From: Lachnospiraceae bacterium
GTDB lineage: Bacteria; Bacillota; Clostridia; Lachnospirales; Lachnospiraceae
Direction: 5' to 3'
Length of the DNA: 64,000 bases
NCBI GenBank assembly: GCA_022766245.1
Contig: JALEPL010000004.1
Location: 1-64,000, forward strand
In this document: piece after piece, positions 12,602-21,180 of the stretch
Position numbering within the stretch: the first letter of the stretch is position 1
Layout of the letters: each line of letters opens with the position of its first letter
Translations under genes and position numbers: made by a program
Notes under the pieces: generated by a model
What the model was told of the DNA's origin: nothing
Database searches by the model: none
Seen by the model: the letters and a program-made list of their open reading frames with translations, nothing else

Positions 12602-12630
12602 ATTCTAGCAAAAAATATATTTACTGTCAA
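12602..12630 (-). promoter_or_regulatory. Sigma-A promoter of guaB
   Basis: On the minus strand, TTGACA (12625-12630), 17 bases, TAGAAT (12602-12607). Confidence 0.85.
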
Positions 12631-12648
12631 TGAATTGGGCAGCTGTAA

Positions 12649-13149
12649 TTAGTAGTTTTTATAACCTACTTCCTGCAGTCTGGCATCCTTTGCCTCTACC
12701 TGCTCTTTCAGGTTCTTAGCGTAGTCCTTTAACCGTGCCAAAAGTTCTGGGTCTGAGGTTGCCAAAATCTTTGCAGCCAGGATACCTGCGTTGGCTCCGC
12801 CATTGATGGCCACAGTTGCCACCGGAATACCTGTGGGCATCTGCACGATGGAGTAAAGGGAATCTCTGCCGCCTAAGGATGTGGTGTGCATGGGGATTCC
12901 GATAACCGGCATGGGGAAAATTGCTGCGCACATTCCCGGAAGGTGTGCAGCCATACCTGCTCCTGCGATAATTACCTTAAATCCCTTCTCTTCAGCTGTT
13001 TTTGCATACTGAAAAAATACATCCGGCTCACGATGTGCTGAGATGATGGTCATCTCATAATCGATGCCTAACTGCTCCAAAATATCCGCCGCCTTTGCCA
13101 TTACGGGCATATCTGAGTCGCTGCCCATTACAATTCCTACTTTTGCCAT
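12649..13149 (-). CDS. purE: N5-CAIR mutase, class I PurE
   Basis: A 166-residue purine-synthesis enzyme that interconverts N5-CAIR and CAIR. The motif GSDSDMPVM near the N-terminus, SAHREPD and AGAGMAAHLPG are all present and normal. It lies 42 bases after the aminopeptidase gene on the same strand and is followed by the guaB promoter. Confidence 0.98.
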   Translation of the reverse strand: MAKVGIVMGSDSDMPVMAKAADILEQLGIDYEMTIISAHREPDVFFQYAKTAEEKGFKVIIAGAGMAAHLPGMCAAIFPMPVIGIPMHTTSLGGRDSLYSIVQMPTGIPVATVAINGGANAGILAAKILATSDPELLARLKDYAKNLKEQVEAKDARLQEVGYKNY

Positions 13150-13191
13150 ATTTCTTTTCTCCTTTATGTTTAAATTATTTGTAACTATTGT

Positions 13192-15270
13192 TTATTCTAA
13201 GGGACGATTCAGTTCCTCGGTACCGGGAACTACAAATCTTCCATCTTTGATGATATAAGCGGTAGACCGGTCTGCCCGCTCCACCAGGATATAGTCCAAT
13301 TCCTCGAAGGGAATGGTGATGTCCGTGTGACAGTTAAAATATGCCTTGGCAGGATCTTCCTTTCTGAGAATGGAGATCTCATTGTCACGGGCCACGATTT
13401 CCTTGCCGTCTGCATTGTACACCGGTGTATCCTCCGCATGGGAATAACAGGTATCACCCACGGCAAAGTGAGGGCCGGTTTTTTCCGCGATGAGGATGGG
13501 AAGCTTATCGGCAATCTGATAATCTCTGGCCATACGATATGCGGTGGTGTTGGTGCCGATGGCAAACTCTCCCATGGGAAGCGTGTCATGATGCATTAGC
13601 ACATTGTCATAAAAGTATGCCCGGTTTTCCTCCTCTGTATCAAAATTGTGACAGCTGTAATCCGTCACCATTCCATCTGTAAAGGTAACCTTCAAATCGT
13701 CATAACGCAGTTCGTTCAGGTAAACGGAGGAGACATGCAATACACCGGTAGTTCCCTTTAATACCGGAGAAGTAAAGACTTCTCCCACCGGAATATTCAC
13801 ATCAGCTACACAGTTTTCAAATATGGTCTGATGCTCCGGGTCATCCAGATGATACAGGCTCACCCACAGATCGGTCTCATTGCCGTTCTTTCCCTTGATA
13901 TGAGCACGCACGCCCTGGTTCAACACATCGATAATCTTCTGCTGCATATCCCGATATAACGTATAATCCAGTGTGTTGATTTCCACCGTCTTTGCAAAGA
14001 TTTCCTCAAACTTCGGCCCGATTTCCGGAATCGGATAGGCGATAATGGTAAAGCTGCGCTCCTCTCCCTTAATATACTGATTGGTGATACGGCCGGACTC
14101 TGATGCGTGATACACATTCAGCTGATTCTGCTTATCTGTGTAGTGCAATGCCTCCGGCTTATTCACCGGCTCAAAGGGTGCCTCACCAAACACCTCAATC
14201 ACCGCCGGACCTGCATAAGCTGACGCCAAGGAACGATTTGCCTCGTAGGTGGTGCGGATGGTCTCCAATTTTCGCTCCACAAACGCCTTGTCAAAGTATA
14301 GCGCCCGGTCATCCTTATGATCGTAATCAAACTGTTTGTTGATGGAAGTGGCATAGCAGCCCTGCCTTCCGTTTCCGCGATTCTTAAAGGATGAAATCGC
14401 ATTCCGGTACACGGTGGGCTTTAATCCCATTTTTTCAAAATTCGTGATGGCGGCCCGCACCATGCGCTCCATACCAATTGCATAATAAATATTTACGGTG
14501 GATTTGATACTCAAATCCTTCCCGGTAACTTCAAAGCCGATGCGATACCCTTCCGTGTAGGTGTCCGCCATAGCCTGAATCTCCTGCTCCGAAAGGCTCT
14601 GAAAATAATTTGCCAGACCAATCTCATTTTTTCCGACCGGTTCTCCATACAGATACAAATATCGCAGATCCGTAAGTTCGGAATCCATCACGATTCTTGT
14701 AAAGAAATCATAGGAAGGATCAATCATCTCGCATATATTCTGTTCGCTGAATATCTCACTGTAGTCGTGGAAAAACCAGTAGATAATCTGCTGCACTTCC
14801 CGGCAGGATGTTCCCTGCTCGTCCGTAAAGCAGGCGTAAATCTGCACAAACAGCTCACAGAGAATGGTGTAATTGTAAATCCGGTTCTCATAGGCATAGG
14901 CAATCAAAGCCCGCAGCTCCGCATAAAGCATGGAAAACATGGCTCCATACTCTTCTCCCAGTTTTTTCACCGCATAAGCAGGATTTCCGTAGGAACTGTC
15001 ATAATGCTCCGGTGCAATATCCGCATACAGTGCACGGTTCATTTTCTCGTGCTCCTTTAGACTCCAGTCACGGATGCTTCCATCCTCCACAGCACGGCGC
15101 ACCTGCATGGTAAGTCCCATAAACTCTGCCATCTGTCTGAAATAATCTGCGAAGTTATCCTTCTTCAGACTTTCCTCTCCGATCTGGCGAATGCGCTCCT
15201 CCACCAGTTCTAATCGTTCCTGTAACTGCTCAGTCCCTTCACAGCTGCCCTCTTTATCATATTCAAACAT
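13192..15270 (-). CDS. M29-family aminopeptidase with long N-terminal extension
   Basis: The C-terminal half resembles thermophilic (M29) metallo-aminopeptidases, with GEVFTSPVLKGTTGVLHVS, the metal-ligand region VLMHHDTLPMGEFAIGTN and PHFAVGDTCYSHAED. At 692 residues it is far longer than the roughly 400-residue founding enzymes; the first 300 residues or so are a helical extension with no recognisable motif. It is probably a cytosolic peptidase. It is flanked by purE and a small membrane protein on the same strand. Confidence 0.85.
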   Translation of the reverse strand: MFEYDKEGSCEGTEQLQERLELVEERIRQIGEESLKKDNFADYFRQMAEFMGLTMQVRRAVEDGSIRDWSLKEHEKMNRALYADIAPEHYDSSYGNPAYAVKKLGEEYGAMFSMLYAELRALIAYAYENRIYNYTILCELFVQIYACFTDEQGTSCREVQQIIYWFFHDYSEIFSEQNICEMIDPSYDFFTRIVMDSELTDLRYLYLYGEPVGKNEIGLANYFQSLSEQEIQAMADTYTEGYRIGFEVTGKDLSIKSTVNIYYAIGMERMVRAAITNFEKMGLKPTVYRNAISSFKNRGNGRQGCYATSINKQFDYDHKDDRALYFDKAFVERKLETIRTTYEANRSLASAYAGPAVIEVFGEAPFEPVNKPEALHYTDKQNQLNVYHASESGRITNQYIKGEERSFTIIAYPIPEIGPKFEEIFAKTVEINTLDYTLYRDMQQKIIDVLNQGVRAHIKGKNGNETDLWVSLYHLDDPEHQTIFENCVADVNIPVGEVFTSPVLKGTTGVLHVSSVYLNELRYDDLKVTFTDGMVTDYSCHNFDTEEENRAYFYDNVLMHHDTLPMGEFAIGTNTTAYRMARDYQIADKLPILIAEKTGPHFAVGDTCYSHAEDTPVYNADGKEIVARDNEISILRKEDPAKAYFNCHTDITIPFEELDYILVERADRSTAYIIKDGRFVVPGTEELNRPLE

Positions 15271-15290
15271 AAACCTTTACCTCTTTATCA

Positions 15291-15617
15291 TTATAACAAT
15301 CCCCTTACATAGATTGCCGTCCACATCAGCACAGCCAGCCCGGAAAATACCGTTCCCAGGTATGGAAAAGTGCGGAAGGAATTTTCTTCCTTCAGGCTGC
15401 GGATGGCCAAAACCAGTGCCACTACCGCCACAATCCATGCCAGGATCCCTGTACTGGCTATGTAAACGCCTAAATTTCCTCCGCTTCGGCTGGAACCCGA
15501 CACCATCAGCACACAGCTAAAAATGGACAGCGCTGCCAGCACAAAGGCCGTCAGACCTTGTTTTGACAGCGTTTTCTCTGTAAACTTGTATTTTCGAAAT
15601 CCTTTTTTTCTTCTCAT
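15291..15617 (-). CDS. Small three-helix membrane protein
   Basis: A 108-residue protein with a basic N-terminus (MRRKKGFRKYKFTEK) and three hydrophobic segments (about residues 22-42, 50-71 and 85-104). Its position just before the M29 aminopeptidase suggests cotranscription. I recognise no functional motif; it looks like a Lachnospiraceae membrane protein of unknown function. Confidence 0.7.
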   Translation of the reverse strand: MRRKKGFRKYKFTEKTLSKQGLTAFVLAALSIFSCVLMVSGSSRSGGNLGVYIASTGILAWIVAVVALVLAIRSLKEENSFRTFPYLGTVFSGLAVLMWTAIYVRGLL

Positions 15618-15663
15618 GTCTGTCCTGTATCTCTTCCTTAGAATGTATCCCGGTAAGCATCAC

Positions 15664-16152
15664 TCACTCTGTATTTTTTGCACTCCGGCATTTCCGCCAA
15701 TACATCACCAATTTGAAGCATCCGTAACCGATCACTCCACCCAACGTATTCAATATCAGATCATCCACATCAAAACATCCCACCTTAGTCACCAACTGAA
15801 TCACCTCAATCAGCAGACTAAAATCAAAGCTCAACAGCAAAATGCGGTAAAAATGTCTCTGTTTATGCCACAGCAATGGCAGCAGCAGACCATAAGGCAC
15901 AAATGCCAGCACATTTCCCAACAGATTCAAAAGAACTGCTTTCTGTCCCAACAGGTGCCGATAAGTCCAGAAACGTCGGATTTCCCGGAATGGTACGAGA
16001 TTCATATGATAGGTTCTGGCAGCGAAGTCTGTCCCAACACCGCCCCTTCCCAGCATTTCTGCAAAGAACAGAAAATATGCCAAGCCTAACAAATAGGCAA
16101 AGAAAGTAATCCATGCCAGAATGCGAAGTCTTTTTCTCGATTTCTGACTCAA
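15664..16152 (-). CDS. VanZ-like membrane protein
   Basis: A 162-residue protein with four predicted helices. The pattern MNLVPFREIRRFW, then NLLGNVLAFVPYGLLLPLL, then EVIQLVTKVGCFDVDDLILNTLGGVIGY is diagnostic of the VanZ family. VanZ itself gives low-level teicoplanin resistance; most family members have no known role. It is not in a vancomycin-resistance cluster here. Confidence 0.9.
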   Translation of the reverse strand: MSQKSRKRLRILAWITFFAYLLGLAYFLFFAEMLGRGGVGTDFAARTYHMNLVPFREIRRFWTYRHLLGQKAVLLNLLGNVLAFVPYGLLLPLLWHKQRHFYRILLLSFDFSLLIEVIQLVTKVGCFDVDDLILNTLGGVIGYGCFKLVMYWRKCRSAKNTE

Positions 16153-16184
16153 CCTTCTATCCTCGATTCTATATTGTTTGTTTC

Positions 16185-16316
16185 TAACTGTTCAGCAGGC
16201 ATACGCATTTACTGCGGATGCCGTGAAAAAACGCATATTTAGCAGGCACAAATCCATTTGCGAAGCAAATTCTGCATGGATTTGTGCTCGTAACTATGAA
16301 GGTACTGAATAGTTAC
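16185..16316. repeat. Composite palindromic repeat between vanZ-like gene and pyrE
   Basis: GTAACTAT...ATAGTTAC (16290-16316) and GCACAAATCCAT...ATGGATTTGTGC (16246-16287, with an inner TTGCGAAGCAA) lie next to a TAACTGTTCAG half-site (from 16185). The order resembles the shorter copies at 31529 and 32147. Confidence 0.65.
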
Positions 16317-16323
16317 GTTTGTT

Positions 16324-17001
16324 TTATTTTGCCCCATATTGCTCATAATACTTATCAATAGAAGCCTTCATTGCATCATCAATGACAATCTTGCCCTTGC
16401 AGGGACGGTTATAAAGATGCTCCACCACATCATCCATACTTACGATGGCATTTGCCGGGAATCCGTACTTCTCCTGAATCTCACAAAGCGCACTCTTCTC
16501 TGTCTCTAATCCGCGCTCCATACGATTTAAGGATACCATTAAACCGATAATCTCCACATCTGCCTGCTCCTTTAAGATGGGAAATGTCTCCTGGATGGAC
16601 TTGCCGGAGGTAGTCACGTCCTCAATGATGACAACCTTGTCCCCGTCCTTCAGCTTAGATCCTAAAAGAATGCCGGTATCTCCGTGATCCTTTACCTCTT
16701 TCCGGTTGGAACAGTAACGGATCTCCTTTCCGTAAAGCTTGCTGAATGCAATGGTGGTCGCCACGCTCAACGGAATGCCTTTATATGCCGGTCCAAATAA
16801 CACATCAAAATCTGTACCGTAATGGTCGTGGATGGCCTTGGCATAATACTCTCCTAACTTCTCTAACTGGGCGCCGGTGACATAGGCACCTGCATTCATA
16901 AAAAATGGAGATTTTCTACCACTTTTCAGAGTAAAATCCCCAAACTTTAACACTTCACAATCTACCATAAACTCGATAAATTCCTGCTTGTACTGTTCCA
17001 T
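16324..17001 (-). CDS. pyrE: Orotate phosphoribosyltransferase
   Basis: A 225-residue pyrimidine-synthesis enzyme joining orotate to PRPP. It has FTLKSGRKSPFF, LFGPAYKGIPL and the PRPP loop VVIIEDVTTSGKSIQE. Length is typical of the Firmicutes form. It has its own promoter and stands apart from other pyr genes in this window. Confidence 0.98.
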   Translation of the reverse strand: MEQYKQEFIEFMVDCEVLKFGDFTLKSGRKSPFFMNAGAYVTGAQLEKLGEYYAKAIHDHYGTDFDVLFGPAYKGIPLSVATTIAFSKLYGKEIRYCSNRKEVKDHGDTGILLGSKLKDGDKVVIIEDVTTSGKSIQETFPILKEQADVEIIGLMVSLNRMERGLETEKSALCEIQEKYGFPANAIVSMDDVVEHLYNRPCKGKIVIDDAMKASIDKYYEQYGAK

Positions 17002-17067
17002 TTTATTAAAACCTCCTTATTTTAAGCCCTTTTTCAAGCGTTGATTTTCCATTCAAAATACCTTTTG

Positions 17068-17096
17068 AGTATACCACCTGCCCCCTGATTTTTCAA
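17068..17096 (-). promoter_or_regulatory. Sigma-A promoter of pyrE
   Basis: On the minus strand, TTGAAA (17091-17096), 17 bases, TATACT (17068-17073). Confidence 0.8.
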
Positions 17097-17112
17097 CTGA
17101 CAAATCGGGGTT

Positions 17113-17496
17113 CTATACCATCGCTTCCATGATCTCATTCTCGCACTCTGCCATAGCCTGAAGCGTCATGGTTAAAAGCTTATCCAACTCCCAGCCCAAT
17201 TGGTCAGCGCCACGCTCGATCACCTCTCTGGAGCAGCCTGCTGCAAAGCCCTTGCTTTTGTACTTTTTCTTCAGTGACTTCAGTTCCATATCCTTGGTGC
17301 TCTTAGAAGGCCGCATCAACGCCGCTGCCCAGATCAGTCCCACGATTCCCCAATATTCTTCCTGGTCCTGATATCCCAATTCCCGGGCATACCATTTCAT
17401 GACAGCCTCCACTGTCAGGGCATGCTGAATGTGGAACGGGTCCTTATTATATTCCTTTAATAATGTAAATGCATCTTCTCTTGTAATATGATTCAT
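17113..17496 (-). pseudogene. HD-domain phosphohydrolase with internal in-frame deletion
   Basis: The first 50 residues (MNHITREDAFTLLKEYNKDPFHIQHALTVEAVM...YWGIVGL) and the last 75 (IWAAALMRPSKSTKDMELKSLKKKY...) match the two ends of a common Firmicutes HD-domain family of about 190 residues. The middle, which carries the LHDIDFE-type HD metal ligands, is absent, and the junction reads IVGL-IWAAAL. At 127 residues the product cannot keep the usual metal site. The frame is open, so a shortened protein may still be made. It follows larE by 16 bases. Confidence 0.7.
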
Positions 17497-17512
17497 GATA
17501 TATCTTACTTTC

Positions 17513-18331
17513 TTACAACGTCTCGTTCATACTTCCGGTGCGGTATCCCAGGATATCCAGTGCAATATAAGTAAAACCAATTTTTTTAAATTCCTCATAT
17601 ACCTTCATCCGAACCTTCTCCTCCATAAATCGGGGAAACTCCTCCGGCATCAGCTCAATCCTTGCCATGTTGCCATGAATCCGCACCCGCAGCTGATGAA
17701 AGCCCAGATCCAAAAGCAGCTGTTCCCCCCGGTCCACCATGGATAGCTTGGTTTCATTGATTTCCTCGCCATAGGGAAATCTGCTGGACAGGCAGGCAAA
17801 GGACTGCTTCTCCCAGGTAGGAATCTGTAATTCCTTTGACAGGGCACGTATTTCCTTCTTGGTAAATCCCACCTGTCGCAGGGGACTTTTGATTCCAAGC
17901 TCTGCCACTGCAATAAGTCCCGGTCGGTAATCCCCGTTATCATCCAGATTGGAGCCCTCCAGCACTTCCTTCATGCTATTTTTCTTAGCTATTTCTTGAA
18001 TTTTTTCAAACAATTCCCGCTTACATAAATAGCAGCGGTTGGGGGGATTCTTTGAAAAGCCTTCGATTTTCAATTCCTCAGACTCTACAATCACATGACG
18101 GATTCCCATATCTTGACAGTATTTTTTTGCCTCGTTCAATTCCCTCGCAGGGAAGGAACAGGAGGAGGCCGTCACCGCCATCACCTGATTTCCCAGGGCT
18201 TCCCTTGCAGCATAGAGCAAAAATGTGGAATCCACGCCGCTGGAAAAGGCCACCACCACACTGTCCAGAGAAGCAATATATTCCTTCAACTGATCATATT
18301 TTTTCCATAATTCACTATCTATTTCCTCCAT
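17513..18331 (-). CDS. larE: ATP-dependent sacrificial sulfur transferase LarE
   Basis: A 272-residue PP-loop enzyme of the LarE family, which in lactobacilli donates sulfur to build the nickel-pincer cofactor of lactate racemase. The PP-loop is FSSGVDSTFLLYA; NRCYLCKRELF and FACLSSRFPYG, with conserved Cys, mark the family. No larA, larB or larC is in the window, so the acceptor may be encoded elsewhere. It is 4 bases after the MATE gene, so the pair is probably cotranscribed. Confidence 0.93.
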   Translation of the reverse strand: MEEIDSELWKKYDQLKEYIASLDSVVVAFSSGVDSTFLLYAAREALGNQVMAVTASSCSFPARELNEAKKYCQDMGIRHVIVESEELKIEGFSKNPPNRCYLCKRELFEKIQEIAKKNSMKEVLEGSNLDDNGDYRPGLIAVAELGIKSPLRQVGFTKKEIRALSKELQIPTWEKQSFACLSSRFPYGEEINETKLSMVDRGEQLLLDLGFHQLRVRIHGNMARIELMPEEFPRFMEEKVRMKVYEEFKKIGFTYIALDILGYRTGSMNETL

Positions 18332-18335
18332 TTTT

Positions 18336-19745
18336 CTAACCTCCTACAATATTCTGCAGCCATACGCCCTTTTTCACCAGGACAAACCCGATGATGCATT
18401 TGAGCCAGTCGCCCACCTGCACCGCCACCAGAATCCAAACCATATGCAGATGCGTATACCTGCTTAAAATATAGGCAATGGGCACGCTGACGCACCAGAC
18501 AAACACACTGTCAAACAGGAAGGTAACAATTGTTTTCCCTCCGGAACGCAAGGTAAAATACGCCGCATGCATAAACGCTGCCTGGGGCATAAATACTGCC
18601 TGAACCATCATAATCTGTGTAGCCAGGGTTCTCACCTGATCTGTAGTGTTGTAAATCCGTGGAAACAATGGTGAAATCAAAAACATGGCTGTTGCCATGA
18701 TGGTACAGCAAAAAACGGAAAAAACAATCAACTTGTTGTCCGAATCCCTGGCTTCTTTCATTTTCCCTGCCCCTAACAACTGACCCACCACAATAGCAAT
18801 GGCGTCCCCCATAGCTACAAACACCACATTAAAAACGTTGTTAACGGTGTTGGCAATATTAAGTCCCGCCACCACGCTTAATCCCCGAAGGGAATAGCAC
18901 TGGGCCAGCATTGCCATGCCGGCCGCCCACAGGGTTTCATTGATCAGAAGCGGTAAGCCCTTGAAAAAGTATTTCTTTGCCAGATTCCACGGAACCAGCA
19001 GTGTTCGGTACATACCGGAAATATACGGATTCTCTTCCGGATGTCTGTGCGTCCATGTCATGACGATCATTGCCTCTACATATCTGGACACTACCGTCGC
19101 CACAGCGGCACCCGCCACTCCCATTTGGGGCAATCCTAATTTCCCATAAATCAAAAGGTAATTCAGCACCAGATTTACCGCCACTGCCGCAATCCCTGCC
19201 TTCATGGGCACCTTTGTCTCTCCACACTCCCGCAGGGTACTGGCATAGATCTGAACCATGGTAAAGGGCGGCAATTCCAGCAAAAGAATCAAAAGATACT
19301 GCCGGCCATATCCCCGTGCCAGTTCCATATTCCCGCCGTCACTGTTTCCACTGAGATACATTTTAATCAAGGCATCCCCTAAAATCAGAAATACAAACAA
19401 CGCAATCAGGTTCAATATCAGGGCAATCCAAATTTTATATCGAAAGGTGTGCCGGATTCCCTCGTTGTCCTTCTGCCCGAAATACTGCGCCGTGAAAATG
19501 CCCGCACCGGCTATACCGCCAAAAATGCAAAGCATATATACGAATAACAGTTGATTTACAATTGCCACGCCGGACATTTGTTCTGTACCAATCTGCCCCA
19601 CCATGATATTGTCCAGCATACCCACAAAGTTGCTGATTCCATTTTGTATGATTATGGGCACCACAATAGCCAGCACCATTTTATAAAAAGCACGATCCCC
19701 TATAAATGTGCGTTTCAAACGACTCAATGTATTTTCCTGTTTCAT
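18336..19745 (-). CDS. MATE-family efflux transporter
   Basis: A 469-residue, twelve-helix antiporter of the MATE family (NorM/DinF-like), which exports cationic compounds using Na+ or H+ gradients. MVQIYASTLRECGETKVPMKAGI and NVVFVAMGDAIAIVVGQLLGAGKMKEA are typical. The substrate cannot be predicted. Confidence 0.95.
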   Translation of the reverse strand: MKQENTLSRLKRTFIGDRAFYKMVLAIVVPIIIQNGISNFVGMLDNIMVGQIGTEQMSGVAIVNQLLFVYMLCIFGGIAGAGIFTAQYFGQKDNEGIRHTFRYKIWIALILNLIALFVFLILGDALIKMYLSGNSDGGNMELARGYGRQYLLILLLELPPFTMVQIYASTLRECGETKVPMKAGIAAVAVNLVLNYLLIYGKLGLPQMGVAGAAVATVVSRYVEAMIVMTWTHRHPEENPYISGMYRTLLVPWNLAKKYFFKGLPLLINETLWAAGMAMLAQCYSLRGLSVVAGLNIANTVNNVFNVVFVAMGDAIAIVVGQLLGAGKMKEARDSDNKLIVFSVFCCTIMATAMFLISPLFPRIYNTTDQVRTLATQIMMVQAVFMPQAAFMHAAYFTLRSGGKTIVTFLFDSVFVWCVSVPIAYILSRYTHLHMVWILVAVQVGDWLKCIIGFVLVKKGVWLQNIVGG

Positions 19746-20074
19746 GAATTTTCTCCTTAGATGAGATAAACTCTATCACATTTTGCTGGAATGCGCAAAC
19801 TCCTTGGGGACGTTCCTACAGCAATTTGCGCTCCTCTATACAAAAATCGCTTGTTTTTCAATTTCTCCCATGTTACAATCCATTCAAAGCATTTGGTAGC
19901 TGCCTAGCAGTTACACCCTTTCTATATCGATTTGGCATTTACATATGTGATGCCGTCTTTTATTCAGATATTCAGGAACATCGATGCTTTTTTCTCAATT
20001 TTACAAAAGCAGGGGTTTCTGAAAATACAAAAAGAGCCTCCTGCCAATACCTATTACACAAAGGAGGACACTGA
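19746..20074. other. Intergenic region between divergent MATE and Rpn genes
   Basis: No gene is supported here. The stretch at 19801-19819 (TCCTTGGGGACGTTCCTAC) is one arm of the GGGACG repeat family, enclosed by GCGCAAA...TTTGCGC. The rest is AT-rich and ends with AAAGGAGG, the ribosome-binding site of the Rpn gene. Confidence 0.6.
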
Positions 20075-21019
20075 ATGAACGATGAAATTTATGTGGCAAC
20101 CCGGTACAAAGATACTGTATTTTGTATGCTGTTTCACAACAAACGGAGGCTGTTGGAACTCTACAATGCTCTAAACGATACCTGTTATACAGATCCGGAG
20201 ACGCTGGAAATTGTCACACTGGAAAATGCCATTTACATGAGCATGAAAAATGATGTATCATGCCTGCTGGATATGCGGATGCAGCTATATGAGCATCAGT
20301 CCACGGTGAATCCTAACATGCCACTGCGGGATTTGATGTATGTGTGTGCCCAGTACGAGAAATACATTCTCAAGAAGGACATATATTCCCGCAAGCTGAT
20401 AAAACTGCCCACTCCTAGGTTTATTGTATTTTACAACGGCACGGAGCAACAGCCGGAGCAGAAGGAATTACGTCTGTCCGATGCCTTTGAAATTCCGGAA
20501 GAGAATCCCTCCCTGGAGCTTCGGGTGACGCAGTTCAATATCAATCCGGGATACAATGAGAAGCTATTAAAGAAATGCCCCACCCTATTCCAATATATGC
20601 AATATGTGAAACAGGTGCGGAAATTCCGACAGGACTATCCCTTAGAGGAGGCAGTACAGCATGCCGTGGCCTATTGCATTGCAAATGTGATTCTAAAAGA
20701 ATTCTTATTAGAAAACAAAGCGGAGGTAATTAGAATGACGATCTTTGAATATGATGAAGAACTACATAAGAAGACTCTGCATGACGAGGGGTATGAGGAT
20801 GGATTCGATGATGGATTCGATAGCGGAAAATGTTCCACCATTACAGAAAAAATCTGCCGCAAGCTTAAGAAAAACAAATCACCGGAAATCATTGCGGACG
20901 AACTGGAAGAAGACTTGGACACCGTGAAACATATCTGCGATGTTGCAAAATCCTATGCCCCTAACTATGATGTGAAGAAAATCGTGGAGCAGTTGCAAGA
21001 CAGAAACGTTCAATCTTAA
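20075..21019 (+). CDS. Rpn-family nuclease (PD-(D/E)XK transposase-like)
   Basis: A 314-residue member of the Rpn/YhgA/PDDEXK transposase-like family, DNases associated with recA-independent recombination. The core DVSCLLDMRMQLYEHQSTVNPNMPLRDLMY holds the Asp and Glu-X-Gln of the fold; the C-terminus is charged (YEDGFDDGFDSGK). It is the only clear plus-strand gene in the window. GGGACG repeats occur on both sides (19801 and 21118-21180), and a 65-base fragment of the same gene occurs at 25627. It is probably part of a mobile or once-mobile unit. Confidence 0.9.
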   Translation: MNDEIYVATRYKDTVFCMLFHNKRRLLELYNALNDTCYTDPETLEIVTLENAIYMSMKNDVSCLLDMRMQLYEHQSTVNPNMPLRDLMYVCAQYEKYILKKDIYSRKLIKLPTPRFIVFYNGTEQQPEQKELRLSDAFEIPEENPSLELRVTQFNINPGYNEKLLKKCPTLFQYMQYVKQVRKFRQDYPLEEAVQHAVAYCIANVILKEFLLENKAEVIRMTIFEYDEELHKKTLHDEGYEDGFDDGFDSGKCSTITEKICRKLKKNKSPEIIADELEEDLDTVKHICDVAKSYAPNYDVKKIVEQLQDRNVQS

Positions 21020-21071
21020 TAGTTAAAACGATATTGAAGGTACTGAGCAGATAAAAAAAGCACAACAACAT

Positions 21072-21106
21072 GTGGGAAGGACGGCTTTGTCCTTCCCACA
21101 CTTTTT
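21072..21106 (+). terminator. Intrinsic terminator of the Rpn gene
   Basis: GTGGGAAGGAC (21072-21082) pairs perfectly with GTCCTTCCCAC (21089-21099), followed by CTTTTTG. Confidence 0.92.
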
Positions 21107-21117
21107 GTACTTGGAAT

Positions 21118-21180
21118 ACGCTCCTTTTGTCATGTTTTGGGACAGTGGGACACTCCTTGTGACAAAAGAACCGTCCCTAC
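21118..21180. repeat. GGGACG/TTTTGTCAC repeat element
   Basis: TTTTGTCA and TGACAAAAG arms flank GGGACAGTGGGACACTCC, and the element ends ACCGTCCCTACT. It is closely related to 22153-22226. Its end supplies the TAG stop codon of the neighbouring lipoprotein gene. Confidence 0.8.

Noticed and set aside
15664-16152. Vancomycin-resistance locus
   Set aside because: Only a VanZ-like protein is present; no vanH, vanA, vanX or regulatory genes.
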